A DNA stretch of 64,000 nt from Planotetraspora thailandica (GCF_016863335.1 NZ_BOOR01000021.1:124001-188000); one strand, 5' to 3'. Counted from the first letter of the stretch, positions 45,220-54,955 are shown. Notes: generated by a model from the letters alone, not told the origin. Numbers and translations: made by a program.

Positions 45220-45540
45220 TCAGTCCGAGCCGATGGACAGCGTGGTGGCCCGGGAACGCGCCTCCACGAGGGCTTCGCGATAGCGCTCGTCCCAGTGCGG
45301 GTCGTCGTCGGGGATGGCCCGCACGGTCTGCCTGGCGAGTTCGACGGGGCCGCCGCGGTCGTGAGCGATCCTCTTGACGACGACCAGCGTCCAGCCGTTC
45401 TCCATGACGGTGTCGACCTCCCAGCGAGGCTCGGCGGGCACGGCACGCCTGTCGCGGCGCGCCCCGCGAAGGAGCAGCACCAGGACGTAGATGAGGCCGG
45501 CGACGATGATCAGCGTCACTGGGAGGGCGAAAATCCGCAT
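45220..45540 (-). CDS. Small membrane-anchored hypothetical protein (106 aa)
   Basis: An N-terminal hydrophobic helix (MRIFALPVTLIIVAGLIYVLVLLL) is followed by basic residues and a short cytoplasmic domain with WTLVVVKRIAHDRGGPVELARQTVRAIPDDDPHWDERYREALVEA. The start at 45540 matches the natural signal-anchor boundary; the open frame upstream runs into the neighbouring gene. It lies 16 bp downstream of the SPFH-protein gene, so the two are probably co-expressed. Function is unknown. Confidence 0.72.
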   Translation of the reverse strand: MRIFALPVTLIIVAGLIYVLVLLLRGARRDRRAVPAEPRWEVDTVMENGWTLVVVKRIAHDRGGPVELARQTVRAIPDDDPHWDERYREALVEARSRATTLSIGSD

Positions 45541-45556
45541 CGGGTCCCGGGCCCCT

Positions 45557-46552
45557 TTACTTCGTGGGGAGTGCGACGCCACCAGTATTGCCCGGGGCGT
45601 ACACCGTGATGCCCTGGGGAAGCGCCTTGAGTTTCTCGATCTCGGCACACGTGGGGCACTTGTTGTAGCCGTCCTGGCGCGCCTTGTTCGCGTCCGCCTC
45701 GGCCCGGGCCGAGGCGACCTTGGCCTGGGCCTCGGTGACCTGCGCGAAGGCGGCCTGCGCCTTGTCGACCGCCGCCTGAACCTCGGGCGGCAGGGTGACG
45801 CGGGAGAGGTTGAAGTGGATGTCGGTCAGGAACTCCCCGCCCAGCGTCGACTTGAAGTCCTCGGCGAGGCTCGTGTTCACCGCGTCCTGGATCTTCGCGA
45901 TGTTGGCGTTGTTGCCCTGCTGCTCCAGCGACGTCTTCTGATTGGTGTTGTTCTGCACGAGGGTGCAGGAGGACACGAGCTCGGCGCAGCGGAAGTTGTT
46001 GACCTCCGTCCGCAGGTCGTTGTCGATGACCGGGCGGACCATCTGGTCGAGGAAGGCCGACCAGCCCGCGTCGCCGTCCCACGGGTAGTAGGTGCCGCCG
46101 GACGCGCTGCGGTACGTCCGGGTGCCGAACTTGTCGTCGAACGACTTGAGCGCCGCGTGGTCGAGGTTGAGCGCGAAGTACACCGTGCCCTCGATGCCCA
46201 TGTTGACGCCGTCGCCGCTCGGCACGGTGACCACGTCGACGCCGGAGCGCTCGCCCCGGCCGACCGACGTGATCGTGTAGAAGCGCTGCTGCGCCGGATA
46301 CCGGTGGAGCTGGGACCACCATCCGACCCAGGTGACGCCCGAGGCGGGGTCGATGACTTGGCGGACCTTGTTGTCGTCGAGCAGTCCGCCGTTGCGGACG
46401 ACGGCCACCTCACCGCCGCTGGTCCGCTCGAAGCTGTTGAACGCCCCGATGGAGGTGGGGACGGCGATGACGATCAGGGCGATGACGACGAAGATGGCGG
46501 CCCTGCGGAAGGTTCGTGATCCGCCGCCCGCTCGGGCTGTGTTGCTGGGCAT
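45557..46552 (-). CDS. SPFH/prohibitin-like membrane protein
   Basis: A 331-residue protein with one N-terminal membrane helix (AAIFVVIALIVIAVPTSIGAF) and an SPFH-like domain outside or inside that helix. The C-terminal part is an Ala/Glu-rich coiled coil (PEVQAAVDKAQAAFAQVTEAQAKVASARAEADANKARQ) of flotillin/prohibitin type, ending with a CPTC motif. Such proteins scaffold membrane microdomains. It is followed by a small membrane-anchored protein. Confidence 0.8.
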   Translation of the reverse strand: MPSNTARAGGGSRTFRRAAIFVVIALIVIAVPTSIGAFNSFERTSGGEVAVVRNGGLLDDNKVRQVIDPASGVTWVGWWSQLHRYPAQQRFYTITSVGRGERSGVDVVTVPSGDGVNMGIEGTVYFALNLDHAALKSFDDKFGTRTYRSASGGTYYPWDGDAGWSAFLDQMVRPVIDNDLRTEVNNFRCAELVSSCTLVQNNTNQKTSLEQQGNNANIAKIQDAVNTSLAEDFKSTLGGEFLTDIHFNLSRVTLPPEVQAAVDKAQAAFAQVTEAQAKVASARAEADANKARQDGYNKCPTCAEIEKLKALPQGITVYAPGNTGGVALPTK

Positions 46553-46679
46553 CGACGGCTCCTTGGGAGCGTTGAGGGGATGTGCGGTGGATCACCATAG
46601 TGATCCACCAAGCAGGAGAACGTAGCAGCGAAATCAGGGGTTCCAGCTCGTACGGCTCAGCCCGTGCCGTACGAAGGGG

Positions 46680-47198
46680 TCAGGGCCGCGGGGTGTCGAC
46701 CAGCCGCAGCCGGCCGGTGTGCACGTCGTAGACCGCGCCTCCCACCGTGAGGTCCCTGGGCAGGAACGGGCTGGTCATGATGCGCGTGACGTCGTGCAGG
46801 AGCGTAGCCTCCTGGTCGCGTACGGTCTGGAATTCCAGGCTTCGCGTGTCGATGCCGTGCTCGGCCGCGATGAGCTCGTGGACCTGCTCGTCGGTCGACT
46901 TCGACATCCGGCAGTCGGTGTGCGGCATCACCAGCACCCGGTCGACGCCGAGCAGGTAGACGGCGAGGACCAGCGTGCGCAGCACGTCGTCGGTCACCCG
47001 CGCGCCCGCGTTGCGCAGAATCTTGGCGTCGCCCGCACCCAGCCCCAGCAGGCCGAGCGGGTCGATGCGCGAATCCATGCACGTCACGACGGCGAGCCCC
47101 CGGGCGGCCCGCCCGGTCAGCTCGGCGTTGGAGAACGTGCTCGCATACGTCTCGTTGGCGGCCAGCAGATCATCGAAAGCACCGGTCATGTCATGCAT
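46680..47198 (-). CDS. Beta-class carbonic anhydrase
   Basis: A 172-residue enzyme. Zinc ligands are C40 with the dyad Asp42 in TCMDSRID, then H93 and C96 in MPHTDCRM. AKILRNAGARVTDDVLRTL is also typical. It interconverts CO2 and bicarbonate in the cytosol. The size fits the short actinobacterial beta-CA branch. The start is uncertain between ATG 47198 and ATG 47189, as neither has a clear ribosome site. Confidence 0.9.
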   Translation of the reverse strand: MHDMTGAFDDLLAANETYASTFSNAELTGRAARGLAVVTCMDSRIDPLGLLGLGAGDAKILRNAGARVTDDVLRTLVLAVYLLGVDRVLVMPHTDCRMSKSTDEQVHELIAAEHGIDTRSLEFQTVRDQEATLLHDVTRIMTSPFLPRDLTVGGAVYDVHTGRLRLVDTPRP

Positions 47199-47306
47199 GG
47201 TGCCGTATGCCCATTTCGGGAGTTTGGCGGGGTGCGTATTAGCCGGGATCCGATCAATGGCACCGATGTAGGGTCATGGCCGGTGTTCCCGAGAAGGAGG
47301 TACACG

Positions 47307-47672
47307 ATGAGCGGGATCGCGCGGATGCGATCGATCGTGCTGGACTGTCCCGACCCGAAGGCGCTCTCGGACTTCTACGCCGCCGTGACGGGCTGGCAGA
47401 TCATCGGAATCGAGCACGACTGGGTCACGCTGTCGGACGGCGGGCCGATCCGGCTGGCCTTCCAGCTGGCGAGCGACCACAAGCCGCCTGTCTGGCCGGA
47501 CCCCGACCATCCGCAGCAGCTCCACCTCGACCTGCTCGTCGACGACCTCGCGAAGGCGGAGGCCGAGGTGCAGGAGCTCGGCGCCGTGAAGCATGCCCAC
47601 CAGCCCGGAGAGGGGTTCACCGTCTTCCTCGACCCCGCGGGACACCCGTTCTGCCTCTGCGCGGTCGACTGA
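47307..47672 (+). CDS. VOC superfamily (glyoxalase/bleomycin-resistance-like) protein
   Basis: A 121-residue VOC-fold protein starting at ATG 47307 behind GAAGGAGG. It shows MRSIVLDCPDPKALSDFYAAVTGW, WPDPDHPQQLHLDLLVDDLAKAEAEVQELGA and VFLDPAGHPFCLC, the standard paired beta-alpha-beta-beta-beta modules with metal-ligand positions H and E/C. The reaction is unknown; many such proteins bind small molecules or act as dioxygenase-like enzymes. Confidence 0.9.
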   Translation: MSGIARMRSIVLDCPDPKALSDFYAAVTGWQIIGIEHDWVTLSDGGPIRLAFQLASDHKPPVWPDPDHPQQLHLDLLVDDLAKAEAEVQELGAVKHAHQPGEGFTVFLDPAGHPFCLCAVD

Positions 47673-47769
47673 TCTCCGGGGCCGCAGACGGATTCGAGTG
47701 GGGTCACCGAGTCCGCCGCTCGGCCCGCCCGGCCCGCCCGGGTCGGGCGAGGCCGGGCGGCGGCGGGCT

Positions 47770-50316
47770 TCAGAAGCTCTGCGGGGGCTCTGCCTGAACG
47801 TCGGCGCCGTCCAGGCCGCTCTCCGCGGTTCCGGCCGCGGCCTCGTGGGCGTTCACGTCGTACGGCTGAGCCCCGAGGGCGCCGCCGATGGCCGCGATCT
47901 CGTGCAGGAGCCGCATGCCGGAGCCGTCACGGCGGCCCAGCTCTTCGGGCAGCGGGACGGGCTTGCCGGTCGAGGAGACGGCCTTGGCGGGAGCGGCGCC
48001 CGCCCACGCCAGGAGGATCGTGTCCTCGCCCTTGAGGAAGCGCTGAGCGCGCACGCCGCCGGTCGCCCGGCCCTTCGGCGGGAAGTCCGCGTAGTCCGAG
48101 ACCTTGCCCGCGCCCGTCTGCGTGCCGGGCAGGGCGGTCGCCGAACCGGCGACCGTGACGACCCGCGCCTCCACGGCCGGGTCGACCGAGCCGAACCAGA
48201 CCACCCGAGCGTCCCCTTCGAGGCGGATGCCCGCCATGCCCCCGGCCGGGCGGCCCTGCGGGCGCACCAGCGACGCCGGGAAACGCAGCATCTGGGCGTC
48301 GGACGTGATGAACACGAGGTCGTGATCGGCGGAGGTCAGCTCGACCGCGCCGACGACGGTGTCGCCGTCACGCAGGCCGATGACCTCGAAGTCGTCCCGG
48401 TTGGCGGGATATTCGGGCACGACCCGCTTCACGATGCCCTGGGCGGTGCCGAGGGCGAGGCCGGGCCCGTCCGGGTCGAGGGAGGCGAGCCCCACCACGC
48501 GTTCGCCCGGCGAGAGCGTGACGTATTCGGACACGGGGTGGCCACCCGCCAGGGACGGCGGGTTGGCCGAGGGCGGCAGCGTGGGCAGGTCCACCACGGA
48601 CACGCGGATCGCCCTGCCCTCCGACGTGACCGCGCCCACCTCGCCCCTGACCGTCGAGCGCACGACCGAGACCAGCACGTCGTGCGGGGTGCGCTCACCG
48701 TCGCCTCCGATCGGGGAGGCGTCCGCCGTACGGGCCAGCAGTCCGGTCGAGGACATCAGCACGAGGCAGGGGTCGTCGGCGACCTCGAGCGGCACCGCGG
48801 CGGCCCTGACGACGTTCGACGACTCCAGCAGCACCGTACGGCGCGGCGTGGAGTACGTCTTGGACACCTCGGCCAGCTCGCCGGACACGACGCGGCGCAG
48901 GCGGTCCTCCGACGACAGGATCGCAGTGAGCTCGTCGATCTCGGCCTGGAGGGTCTCCTTCTCGCGGTCCAGCTCCAGCTTGTCGTAGCGGGTGAGGCGG
49001 CGCAGCGGGGTGTCGAGGATGTAGTTGGCCTGGATCTCGCTCAGGTCGAAGATCTCGATGAGCCGAGCCCGCGCCTGGGCCGAGTCGTCGGACGTGCGAA
49101 TGACCTGGATGACCTCGTCGATGTTGAGCAGCGCGATGATGAGGCCGTCGACCAGGTGCAGGCGCTCCTCCCGTTTGCGGCGGCGGAACGCCGATCGCCT
49201 GCGCACGACGTCGAGGCGGTGCTCGACGTAGACCGACAGAAGCTCGCGCAGCCCCAGCGTCCTCGGCTGGCCGTCGACGAGCGCCACGTTGTTGATGCCG
49301 AAGGTCTCCTCCATCGGCGTGAGCCGGTAGAGCTCCTCGAGGAGGGCCTCCGGGTTGAAGCCGTTCTTGACCTCGATGACCAGTTGCAGGCCCTTGTGGC
49401 GGTCGGTGAGGTCCTTCAGGTCGGCGATCCCGTTGAGCTTCTTGGAGGTCACGAGCTCCTTGATCTTCGTGACCACGCGCTCGGGGCCGACGTTGAACGG
49501 CAGCTCGGTGATGACGATGCCCCGGCGGCGCGGGGTCACGTTCTCGATCGTCACCTTGGCCCTCATCCGGAAGGTGCCGCGGCCGTTCTCGTAAGCATCC
49601 CTGACGCCCTGGAGGCCGATGATCGAGCCGCCGGTCGGCAGGTCGGGCCCGGGGATGAAGCGCATCAGCTCGTCGAGCGTCGCGTCCGGGTTCTTGATCA
49701 GGTGCCGGGCCGCGGCCACGACCTCGCCGAGGTTGTGGGGCGCCATGTTGGTCGCCATGCCGACCGCGATGCCGGTGGCCCCGTTGACCAGGAGATTGGG
49801 GAACGCCGCCGGCATCACCGCGGGCTCGGTCTCCTGGCCGTCGTAGTTGGGCCGGAAGTCGACGGTGTCCTCGTCGATCGACTGGACCATCAGCATGGCC
49901 GCAGGGGCGAGCCTGGCCTCGGTGTACCGCATCGCCGCGGGGGAGTCGTCAGGCGAGCCGAAGTTGCCGTGCCCGTCGATCAGCGGGAGCCGCATCGAGA
50001 ACGGCTGCGCCATGCGCACGAGCGCGTCGTAGATCGCGCCGTCGCCGTGCGGATGGAGCTTGCCCATGACCTCGCCGACGACGCGGGAGGACTTGACGTG
50101 GCCGCGGTCCGGACGCAGGCCGAGCTCGCTCATCGAGTAGAGGATGCGGCGCTGGACGGGCTTGAGCCCGTCCCTGGCGTCGGGGAGTGCACGCTGGTAG
50201 ATGACCGAGTACGCGTACTCCAGGAAGCTCGTCCGCATCTCGGCGGATACGTCGATATCGACGATCCGCTCTTCGAACTCCTCGTCCGGGGTGGGTGTGG
50301 TCGTCCGTCGGGCCAT
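47770..50316 (-). CDS. parC: DNA topoisomerase IV subunit A
   Basis: An 848-residue type IIA topoisomerase breakage-reunion subunit. It begins [23 protein letters not shown], then [35 protein letters not shown] and [20 protein letters not shown]. The catalytic Tyr lies in [12 protein letters not shown]-terminal beta-pinwheel repeats with G-rich strands follow ([23 protein letters not shown]). It acts with ParE in decatenation. The start at 50316 was preferred over ATG 50361 because the extra 15 residues are atypical. Confidence 0.92.
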   Translation of the reverse strand: MARRTTTPTPDEEFEERIVDIDVSAEMRTSFLEYAYSVIYQRALPDARDGLKPVQRRILYSMSELGLRPDRGHVKSSRVVGEVMGKLHPHGDGAIYDALVRMAQPFSMRLPLIDGHGNFGSPDDSPAAMRYTEARLAPAAMLMVQSIDEDTVDFRPNYDGQETEPAVMPAAFPNLLVNGATGIAVGMATNMAPHNLGEVVAAARHLIKNPDATLDELMRFIPGPDLPTGGSIIGLQGVRDAYENGRGTFRMRAKVTIENVTPRRRGIVITELPFNVGPERVVTKIKELVTSKKLNGIADLKDLTDRHKGLQLVIEVKNGFNPEALLEELYRLTPMEETFGINNVALVDGQPRTLGLRELLSVYVEHRLDVVRRRSAFRRRKREERLHLVDGLIIALLNIDEVIQVIRTSDDSAQARARLIEIFDLSEIQANYILDTPLRRLTRYDKLELDREKETLQAEIDELTAILSSEDRLRRVVSGELAEVSKTYSTPRRTVLLESSNVVRAAAVPLEVADDPCLVLMSSTGLLARTADASPIGGDGERTPHDVLVSVVRSTVRGEVGAVTSEGRAIRVSVVDLPTLPPSANPPSLAGGHPVSEYVTLSPGERVVGLASLDPDGPGLALGTAQGIVKRVVPEYPANRDDFEVIGLRDGDTVVGAVELTSADHDLVFITSDAQMLRFPASLVRPQGRPAGGMAGIRLEGDARVVWFGSVDPAVEARVVTVAGSATALPGTQTGAGKVSDYADFPPKGRATGGVRAQRFLKGEDTILLAWAGAAPAKAVSSTGKPVPLPEELGRRDGSGMRLLHEIAAIGGALGAQPYDVNAHEAAAGTAESGLDGADVQAEPPQSF

Positions 50317-50411
50317 GTCGAACATTGTGCCGATGCCGGAGAGTGGTCGCGACTCGGCCATGTTTTTCGCGCGGTCCGGCCGTGCTCGGCGCGACGGGTG
50401 GCTTCAGCGCG

Positions 50412-50999
50412 TCAGCCGCGCGGGCCGGCTCCCGGCCAGGGGCCCGGCGTGGTTCCCTCGTCCTCGTCTCCGGGGGCGTTCACCTTGGTGTCGTAGAGCC
50501 GGAAGCCACGTGCCTTGTAGTTGGACAGGGCCGCGGGGCCGTCCAGCGAACACGTGTGCACCCACACCCGCCGCGTCTTGTCCAGACCGGGCCAGCGTTC
50601 GGCGAGGTCCCACGCACGCTGGGCTCCCGTGGCCAGGAGGTGCCCGCCGAGGCCCCGGCCGATCGCGTACGGCAGGAGCCCGAAGTAGGCGATCTCGACG
50701 TCGCCCGCGTCCTGGGCGGCGAGCTCGACGTATCCGGCGGGAGTGCCGCGCAACCATGCCACCCAGACCTCGACGCCGGGACGGCTCAGCCAGTCCATCC
50801 ACTCCCGCCAGGTCCACGGCAGGCGGTCGGTCCACTGCCAGTCGCCGCCCACGGCGGTGTAGAGGAACCTGCCGAACTCGGGGCTCGGATGCTCGGCGCG
50901 TACGACGTCGACGGGCGAGTCGGGCGCGCGGCCGGGACGCACGTCGGCGGGGGCGGTCTGCTCGAGGTACCACGTGGTCACGTCCATAACGGGATTCAT
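50412..50999 (-). CDS. GNAT family N-acetyltransferase
   Basis: A 195-residue protein. The acetyl-CoA motif lies in IAYFGLLPYAIGRGLGGHLLATGAQRAWDLA, followed by RVWVHTCSLDGPAALSNYKARGFRLYDTKV. The N-terminal part contains TWYLEQTAPADVRPGR. The frame is open to 51242, but that overlaps the divergent RecQ gene; ATG 50999 is favoured, with ATG 50987 an alternative. The substrate is unknown. Confidence 0.88.
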   Translation of the reverse strand: MNPVMDVTTWYLEQTAPADVRPGRAPDSPVDVVRAEHPSPEFGRFLYTAVGGDWQWTDRLPWTWREWMDWLSRPGVEVWVAWLRGTPAGYVELAAQDAGDVEIAYFGLLPYAIGRGLGGHLLATGAQRAWDLAERWPGLDKTRRVWVHTCSLDGPAALSNYKARGFRLYDTKVNAPGDEDEGTTPGPWPGAGPRG

Positions 51000-51084
51000 C
51001 CAACCATGGCCGGTCGGGTTCTGGTCCCGGCTCGTGAGGCGGGAGAACACGTACTCGTCGCCTCGACCTGATACCAATGACCGG

Positions 51085-53193
51085 GTGAGCGAAGAGGACA
51101 TGCTGCGGGAAGAGGCAGAGGAGCGGCTGCGGGCGCTCGCGGGCGAAGGCGCGCGTCTGCGCGACGACCAGTGGTCCGCGATCAAGGCGCTCGTCGTCGA
51201 CCGCCGCAGGGCGCTGGTCGTGCAGCGCACCGGGTGGGGCAAGTCCGCCGTCTACTTCGTCGCGACGGGCCTCCTGCGCGAGCTGGGCGAGGGCCCGACG
51301 GTCATCATCTCCCCGCTGCTCGCGCTGATGCGCAACCAGATCGCCGCCGCCGAGCGAGCTGGCATCCATGCCGCCACCATCAATTCGGCCAACCCGGAGG
51401 AGTGGGAGAAGACCTACGCGCAGGTCGCCGAGGGCATGGTCGACGTGCTGCTGGTCAGCCCCGAACGCCTCAACAACCCCGAGTTCCGGGACCAGGTGCT
51501 GCCCGAGCTGGCGGAGAGCGCCGGTCTTGTGGTGATCGACGAAGCCCACTGCATCTCCGACTGGGGTCACGACTTCCGGCCCGACTACCGCCGGCTGCGC
51601 ACGATGCTGGCCGACCTGCCCCCCGGCATTCCGGTGCTCGCCACCACCGCGACGGCCAACGCCCGTGTCACCCGCGACGTCGCCGAGCAGTTGGCCGTGG
51701 TGGGCGACTTCGACGACGACGAGGCCGAGGACGTGCTGGTGCTGCGCGGCCCGCTGGAGCGCGACAGCCTCCACCTCGGCGTCGTACGGCTGAGCGGCGC
51801 CGAACAACGGCTCGCGTGGTTGTCCGAGACGCTGCACGAACTGCCGGGCTCCGGCATCGTCTACACGCTGACCGTGGCCGCCGCCCAGGAGATCGCGGCC
51901 TACCTGCGTGAGCAGGGGCACCCGGTGGCCGCCTACACCGGGCAGACCGAGCCGGCCGAGCGTCTCGCGGCCGAGGAAGACCTGCTCGGCAACAGGATCA
52001 AGGCGCTGGTCGCCACGTCGGCCCTGGGGATGGGCTTTGACAAGCCCGACCTGGGCTTCGTCGTCCACATGGGCGCGCCTCCGTCGCCTGTGGCGTACTA
52101 CCAGCAGGTGGGCCGGGCCGGCCGAGGTGTCGAGCAGGCCGAGGTGATCCTCCTGCCGGGCGCGGAAGACCGGGAAATCTGGGGATATTTCGCGTCACTG
52201 GCGTTTCCGCCTGAGCCGGTGGTCCGTACGACCCTGGAGGCGTTGTCGGAAGAGGGGGTCTTGTCGACCGCCGCCCTGGAGACCCGCGTCGACCTCAGCC
52301 GCGGACGCCTGGAGATGATGCTAAAGGTGCTCGACGTGGACGGCGCGGTCCGCCGGGTCAAGGGCGGCTGGGAGGCGACCGGCGAGCCCTGGGCCTACGA
52401 CGCCGACCGCTACGCGCGGGTCGCGGCCGAGCGCAAAGCCGAGCAGGACGCCATGCTCGGATACATCACCACGGCCGACTGCCGTGAGGAATACCTGCGC
52501 CGCCATCTGGACGACGAGGCCGCGGCGCCGTGCGGCCGCTGCGACAACTGCACCGGCTCCCACCGCTCGCCGGAGACCGCGGCGAAGGCCGTGGACGCGG
52601 CCCGCGCCAGCCTGACGCGGCCGGGTGTCGAAGTGGAGCCGCGGCGGCAGTGGCCCACGGGACTCGCCGATCTCAAGGGCCGGATCAAGCCGGAACTGTC
52701 GGCGGGGGCCGGCCGGGCGCTGGGCCGCCTCACCGACATCGGGTGGGGTTCCCGGCTGCGCGACTTGCTGGCCGCCGGCGACGGCCCGGTGCCGGGCGAC
52801 GTGCTGGCCGCCGTGGTCGACGTCCTCAAGTCGTGGGGATGGTCGGACCGGCCGGTGGCCGTCGTGAGCATCCCGTCGGCCGCGCATCCGGTGCTGGTGC
52901 GCAGCCTCGCGGAGGGGATCGCCGGGATCGGCCGCCTGACCTACCTGGGTGAGCTCGGATACAAGGGAGGGCCACCCGGCCGCCAGTACAACAGCGCCCA
53001 GCGGGTGACCGCGATCCGGCGGACGCTGGCGATGCCGCGGGAACTCGGGGAACGGATCGCCTCGGCGGGCGGGCCCGTGCTGCTCGTGGACGACCGGGTG
53101 GACACCGGCTGGACCATGACCCTCGCCGCCGCCCAGGTGCGCCATGCGGGCGCCCTAGCCGTCCTGCCACTGGTCCTGGCCACCACCACCTGA
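51085..53193 (+). CDS. RecQ-type ATP-dependent DNA helicase with C-terminal phosphoribosyltransferase-like domain
   Basis: A 702-residue protein starting at GTG 51085. Superfamily 2 helicase motifs: Q-motif LRDDQWSAIKAL, a Walker A QRTGWGKSAVYF, the DEAH box VVIDEAHCISDWGHDFRPDYRRL (RecQ-specific) and VATSALGMGFDKPDLGFV with QQVGRAGRG. A zinc site follows (CREEYLRRHLDDEAAAPCGRCDNC). The last about 190 residues look like a phosphoribosyltransferase (GGPVLLVDDRVDTGWTMTLAAAQVRHAGALAVLPLVLA is a PRPP loop). It unwinds DNA in repair; the role of the fused domain is unknown. Array 5 starts 67 bp after its stop. Confidence 0.93.
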   Translation: MSEEDMLREEAEERLRALAGEGARLRDDQWSAIKALVVDRRRALVVQRTGWGKSAVYFVATGLLRELGEGPTVIISPLLALMRNQIAAAERAGIHAATINSANPEEWEKTYAQVAEGMVDVLLVSPERLNNPEFRDQVLPELAESAGLVVIDEAHCISDWGHDFRPDYRRLRTMLADLPPGIPVLATTATANARVTRDVAEQLAVVGDFDDDEAEDVLVLRGPLERDSLHLGVVRLSGAEQRLAWLSETLHELPGSGIVYTLTVAAAQEIAAYLREQGHPVAAYTGQTEPAERLAAEEDLLGNRIKALVATSALGMGFDKPDLGFVVHMGAPPSPVAYYQQVGRAGRGVEQAEVILLPGAEDREIWGYFASLAFPPEPVVRTTLEALSEEGVLSTAALETRVDLSRGRLEMMLKVLDVDGAVRRVKGGWEATGEPWAYDADRYARVAAERKAEQDAMLGYITTADCREEYLRRHLDDEAAAPCGRCDNCTGSHRSPETAAKAVDAARASLTRPGVEVEPRRQWPTGLADLKGRIKPELSAGAGRALGRLTDIGWGSRLRDLLAAGDGPVPGDVLAAVVDVLKSWGWSDRPVAVVSIPSAAHPVLVRSLAEGIAGIGRLTYLGELGYKGGPPGRQYNSAQRVTAIRRTLAMPRELGERIASAGGPVLLVDDRVDTGWTMTLAAAQVRHAGALAVLPLVLATTT

Positions 53194-53202
53194 CCACACG
53201 GC

Positions 53203-53222
53203 GGCGCCGTCATGGCGGCGCC
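53203..53222. terminator. Short GC hairpin after the RecQ gene
   Basis: GGCGCCG (53203-53209) and CGGCGCC (53216-53222) pair over a 6-nt loop, 10 bp after the stop codon. The stem is short but fully G/C. A 14-bp direct repeat CCCCCATGGTGGTG at 53221 and 53249 follows, leading into repeat array 5. Confidence 0.4.
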
Positions 53223-53259
53223 CCCATGGTGGTGTCGCCGTGGTGGTGCCCCCATGGTG

Positions 53260-53622
53260 GTGATCATGCAGAAGTTCGTGGGCATGGGCACTGACCTGCG
53301 ACTTCCCGTGCCGTGATCATGCAGAGGTTCGGAGAAATCCCCTCTGACGTGCGCAGACTCTTGTCGTGGTCATGCAGAAGTTCGTGTGCGCGGGGACTGG
53401 CCTGCGACTTTCCGTACGGTGATCATGCAGAAGGTCGAGAACGTTCGCTCTGACCAGGGCGGATTCTTGCCGTGATCATGTACGGCGTGCCGAGGGTCGC
53501 GCCATTGCATGATCACGAAATGAGAAGTGCCAGGTAGGGCGGCATTTCTCCGAACTTCTGCATGATCACGAAAAGTGTTTCGGCCGGTCGGCATAGTGAT
53601 CCGCGAGCTTCTGCATGATCAC
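53260..53622. repeat. 53-bp phased array 5 (5 forward + 3 inverted units)
   Basis: Forward units start at 53260, 53313, 53366, 53419 and 53472; inverted units end at 53516, 53569 and 53622. All steps are exactly 53 bp. The unit at 53366 has a changed core (GTGGTCATGC). The centre is the smallest seen: only 45 bp from 53472 to 53516 including both innermost cores. The unit at 53313 and the inverted unit ending 53569 share TTCGGAGAAAT beyond the core. It lies between convergent recQ-type and pfkB-type genes. Confidence 0.92.
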
Positions 53623-53627
53623 CACAA

Positions 53628-53657
53628 CGGGGCCTCGGTCACCACAACGAGGCCCCG
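53628..53657 (-). terminator. 10-bp GC-rich hairpin beside array 5
   Basis: CGGGGCCTCG (53628-53637) and CGAGGCCCCG (53648-53657) are perfect reverse complements with a 10-nt loop. It lies between array 5 and the 3' end of the PfkB gene and is a good candidate terminator for that gene. Confidence 0.65.
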
Positions 53658-53764
53658 CGATAGATAACCCTCAGGCGCCCCGAAACACCCCTCAGGCACC
53701 TTCCAGGGCCTCCAGGTAGCCCGGCGTTCACCCCCAGGCACTTCCGACGCCAGGGGCGGGGTGG

Positions 53765-54658
53765 TCAGAGGCGGGGGCGGGCGCCGAGGTTGGCGATGCA
53801 CCGGGCGGCGAGGGCGTTGCCCGCGGCGAGTGCCTCTGCCGGCGGCTTGCCGTCCAGCCACTGGGGCAGGAAACCGGCGGTGAACGCGTCTCCCGCGCCC
53901 GTGCCGTCGACGACCCGGTCGACCGACTCGGCGGGTACGCGGACCGGCTCGGCGCGATTGTTGGTGTACCAGAGCGCGCCGTCGGAGTTCAGTTTGATGA
54001 CGACCTGGGGGAACCAGGCGGTGAGGACCTTGGCTGCCGCGTCGGGCTCCTCCCGGCCCGTGAGCACCTTGGCCTGGTCGGCGTTGGCGAACAGCAGCTT
54101 GGCGCCGTGGGTCCACTCCAGGAACGGCTCGGCGCCGGTGCGCTCGACGGGGGCCGACGACGCGCAGTCGACCGAGATCGACATTCCGGCCCGGCGGGCC
54201 AGGTCGAGCGCGGCCAGGCCAGCGTCGCGGGAGCCCTCGTTGATCAGGGTGTACCCCGAAATGTGCAGATGGGCGCCCGCGGAGAACAGGTCGCGGGGCA
54301 GGTCCTCGGGGGAGAGCGCGGCGTTGGCCCCGGGGTCCGAGAGCATGGTCCGCTCGCCCTTGTGGGTCACCAGGACGACGCAGGTGCCGGTGGGCCGCTC
54401 AGGGTCCATCACGAGACGGGCGTCGACGCCGTAGCCCATGAGTTCCATGTCGCGGTTGCGACCGGTGATGTCGGCGCCGCGGCGGCCGATGAAGGCCACT
54501 TCGGATCCTTCGACGGCGAGCCAGGATGCGACGTTGGCTCCGGAGCCGCCACCGTGCATGGTCACGACGGCGGGGGTGTCGCTGGCCCTCGCGAGAGGGT
54601 ACTTGGCGCGGGCGACCGCGTCCGTCATGAGATCGCCCACCACGACGACCCGCGTCAT
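53765..54658 (-). CDS. PfkB family carbohydrate/nucleoside kinase
   Basis: A 297-residue ribokinase-superfamily enzyme. PfkB signature 1 is GGGSGANVASWLAVEGSEVAFIGRRG, and signature 2 with the catalytic Asp is VDRVVDGTGAGDAFTAGFL. It phosphorylates a sugar or nucleoside with ATP. The substrate cannot be told; no pathway genes are adjacent. Between its stop and array 5 there are about 140 bp with one hairpin. Confidence 0.92.
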   Translation of the reverse strand: MTRVVVVGDLMTDAVARAKYPLARASDTPAVVTMHGGGSGANVASWLAVEGSEVAFIGRRGADITGRNRDMELMGYGVDARLVMDPERPTGTCVVLVTHKGERTMLSDPGANAALSPEDLPRDLFSAGAHLHISGYTLINEGSRDAGLAALDLARRAGMSISVDCASSAPVERTGAEPFLEWTHGAKLLFANADQAKVLTGREEPDAAAKVLTAWFPQVVIKLNSDGALWYTNNRAEPVRVPAESVDRVVDGTGAGDAFTAGFLPQWLDGKPPAEALAAGNALAARCIANLGARPRL

Positions 54659-54955
54659 GATGTCACCACCTTGCCGACTGCTGTGGAGGTGAGCCCGCCG
54701 TTGCCCATGGAGGGGCGGCGTCCTCTCCGTGCTCTGAGGCTGACGCGAAGAAACTTAACAGTTTCCGGGGGTGTCGTGGGGCATAGAGCGGACACCCGGG
54801 CACAGTCGATGCACAAGCGTTGCCCAACTCACCAGCTGGCGAGTTCCCTGAAAGGGGGATAAGTCGGGTGTTTACTCGGGGTGAACCCACGTGTCACCAA
54901 GAAAAGTAAGAATCACCACAATCAACGGCAACCTTTGCACCGTTAGCCTCAGGTT

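Noticed and set aside
47593-50496. 967-residue plus-strand frame opposite parC
   Set aside because: Antisense shadow of a clear topoisomerase gene; no recognisable domain and repetitive charged composition.
54866-54888. Hairpin in the leader of the GNAT-ACD fusion gene
   Set aside because: Only about four base pairs form before mismatches; not distinguishable from chance.
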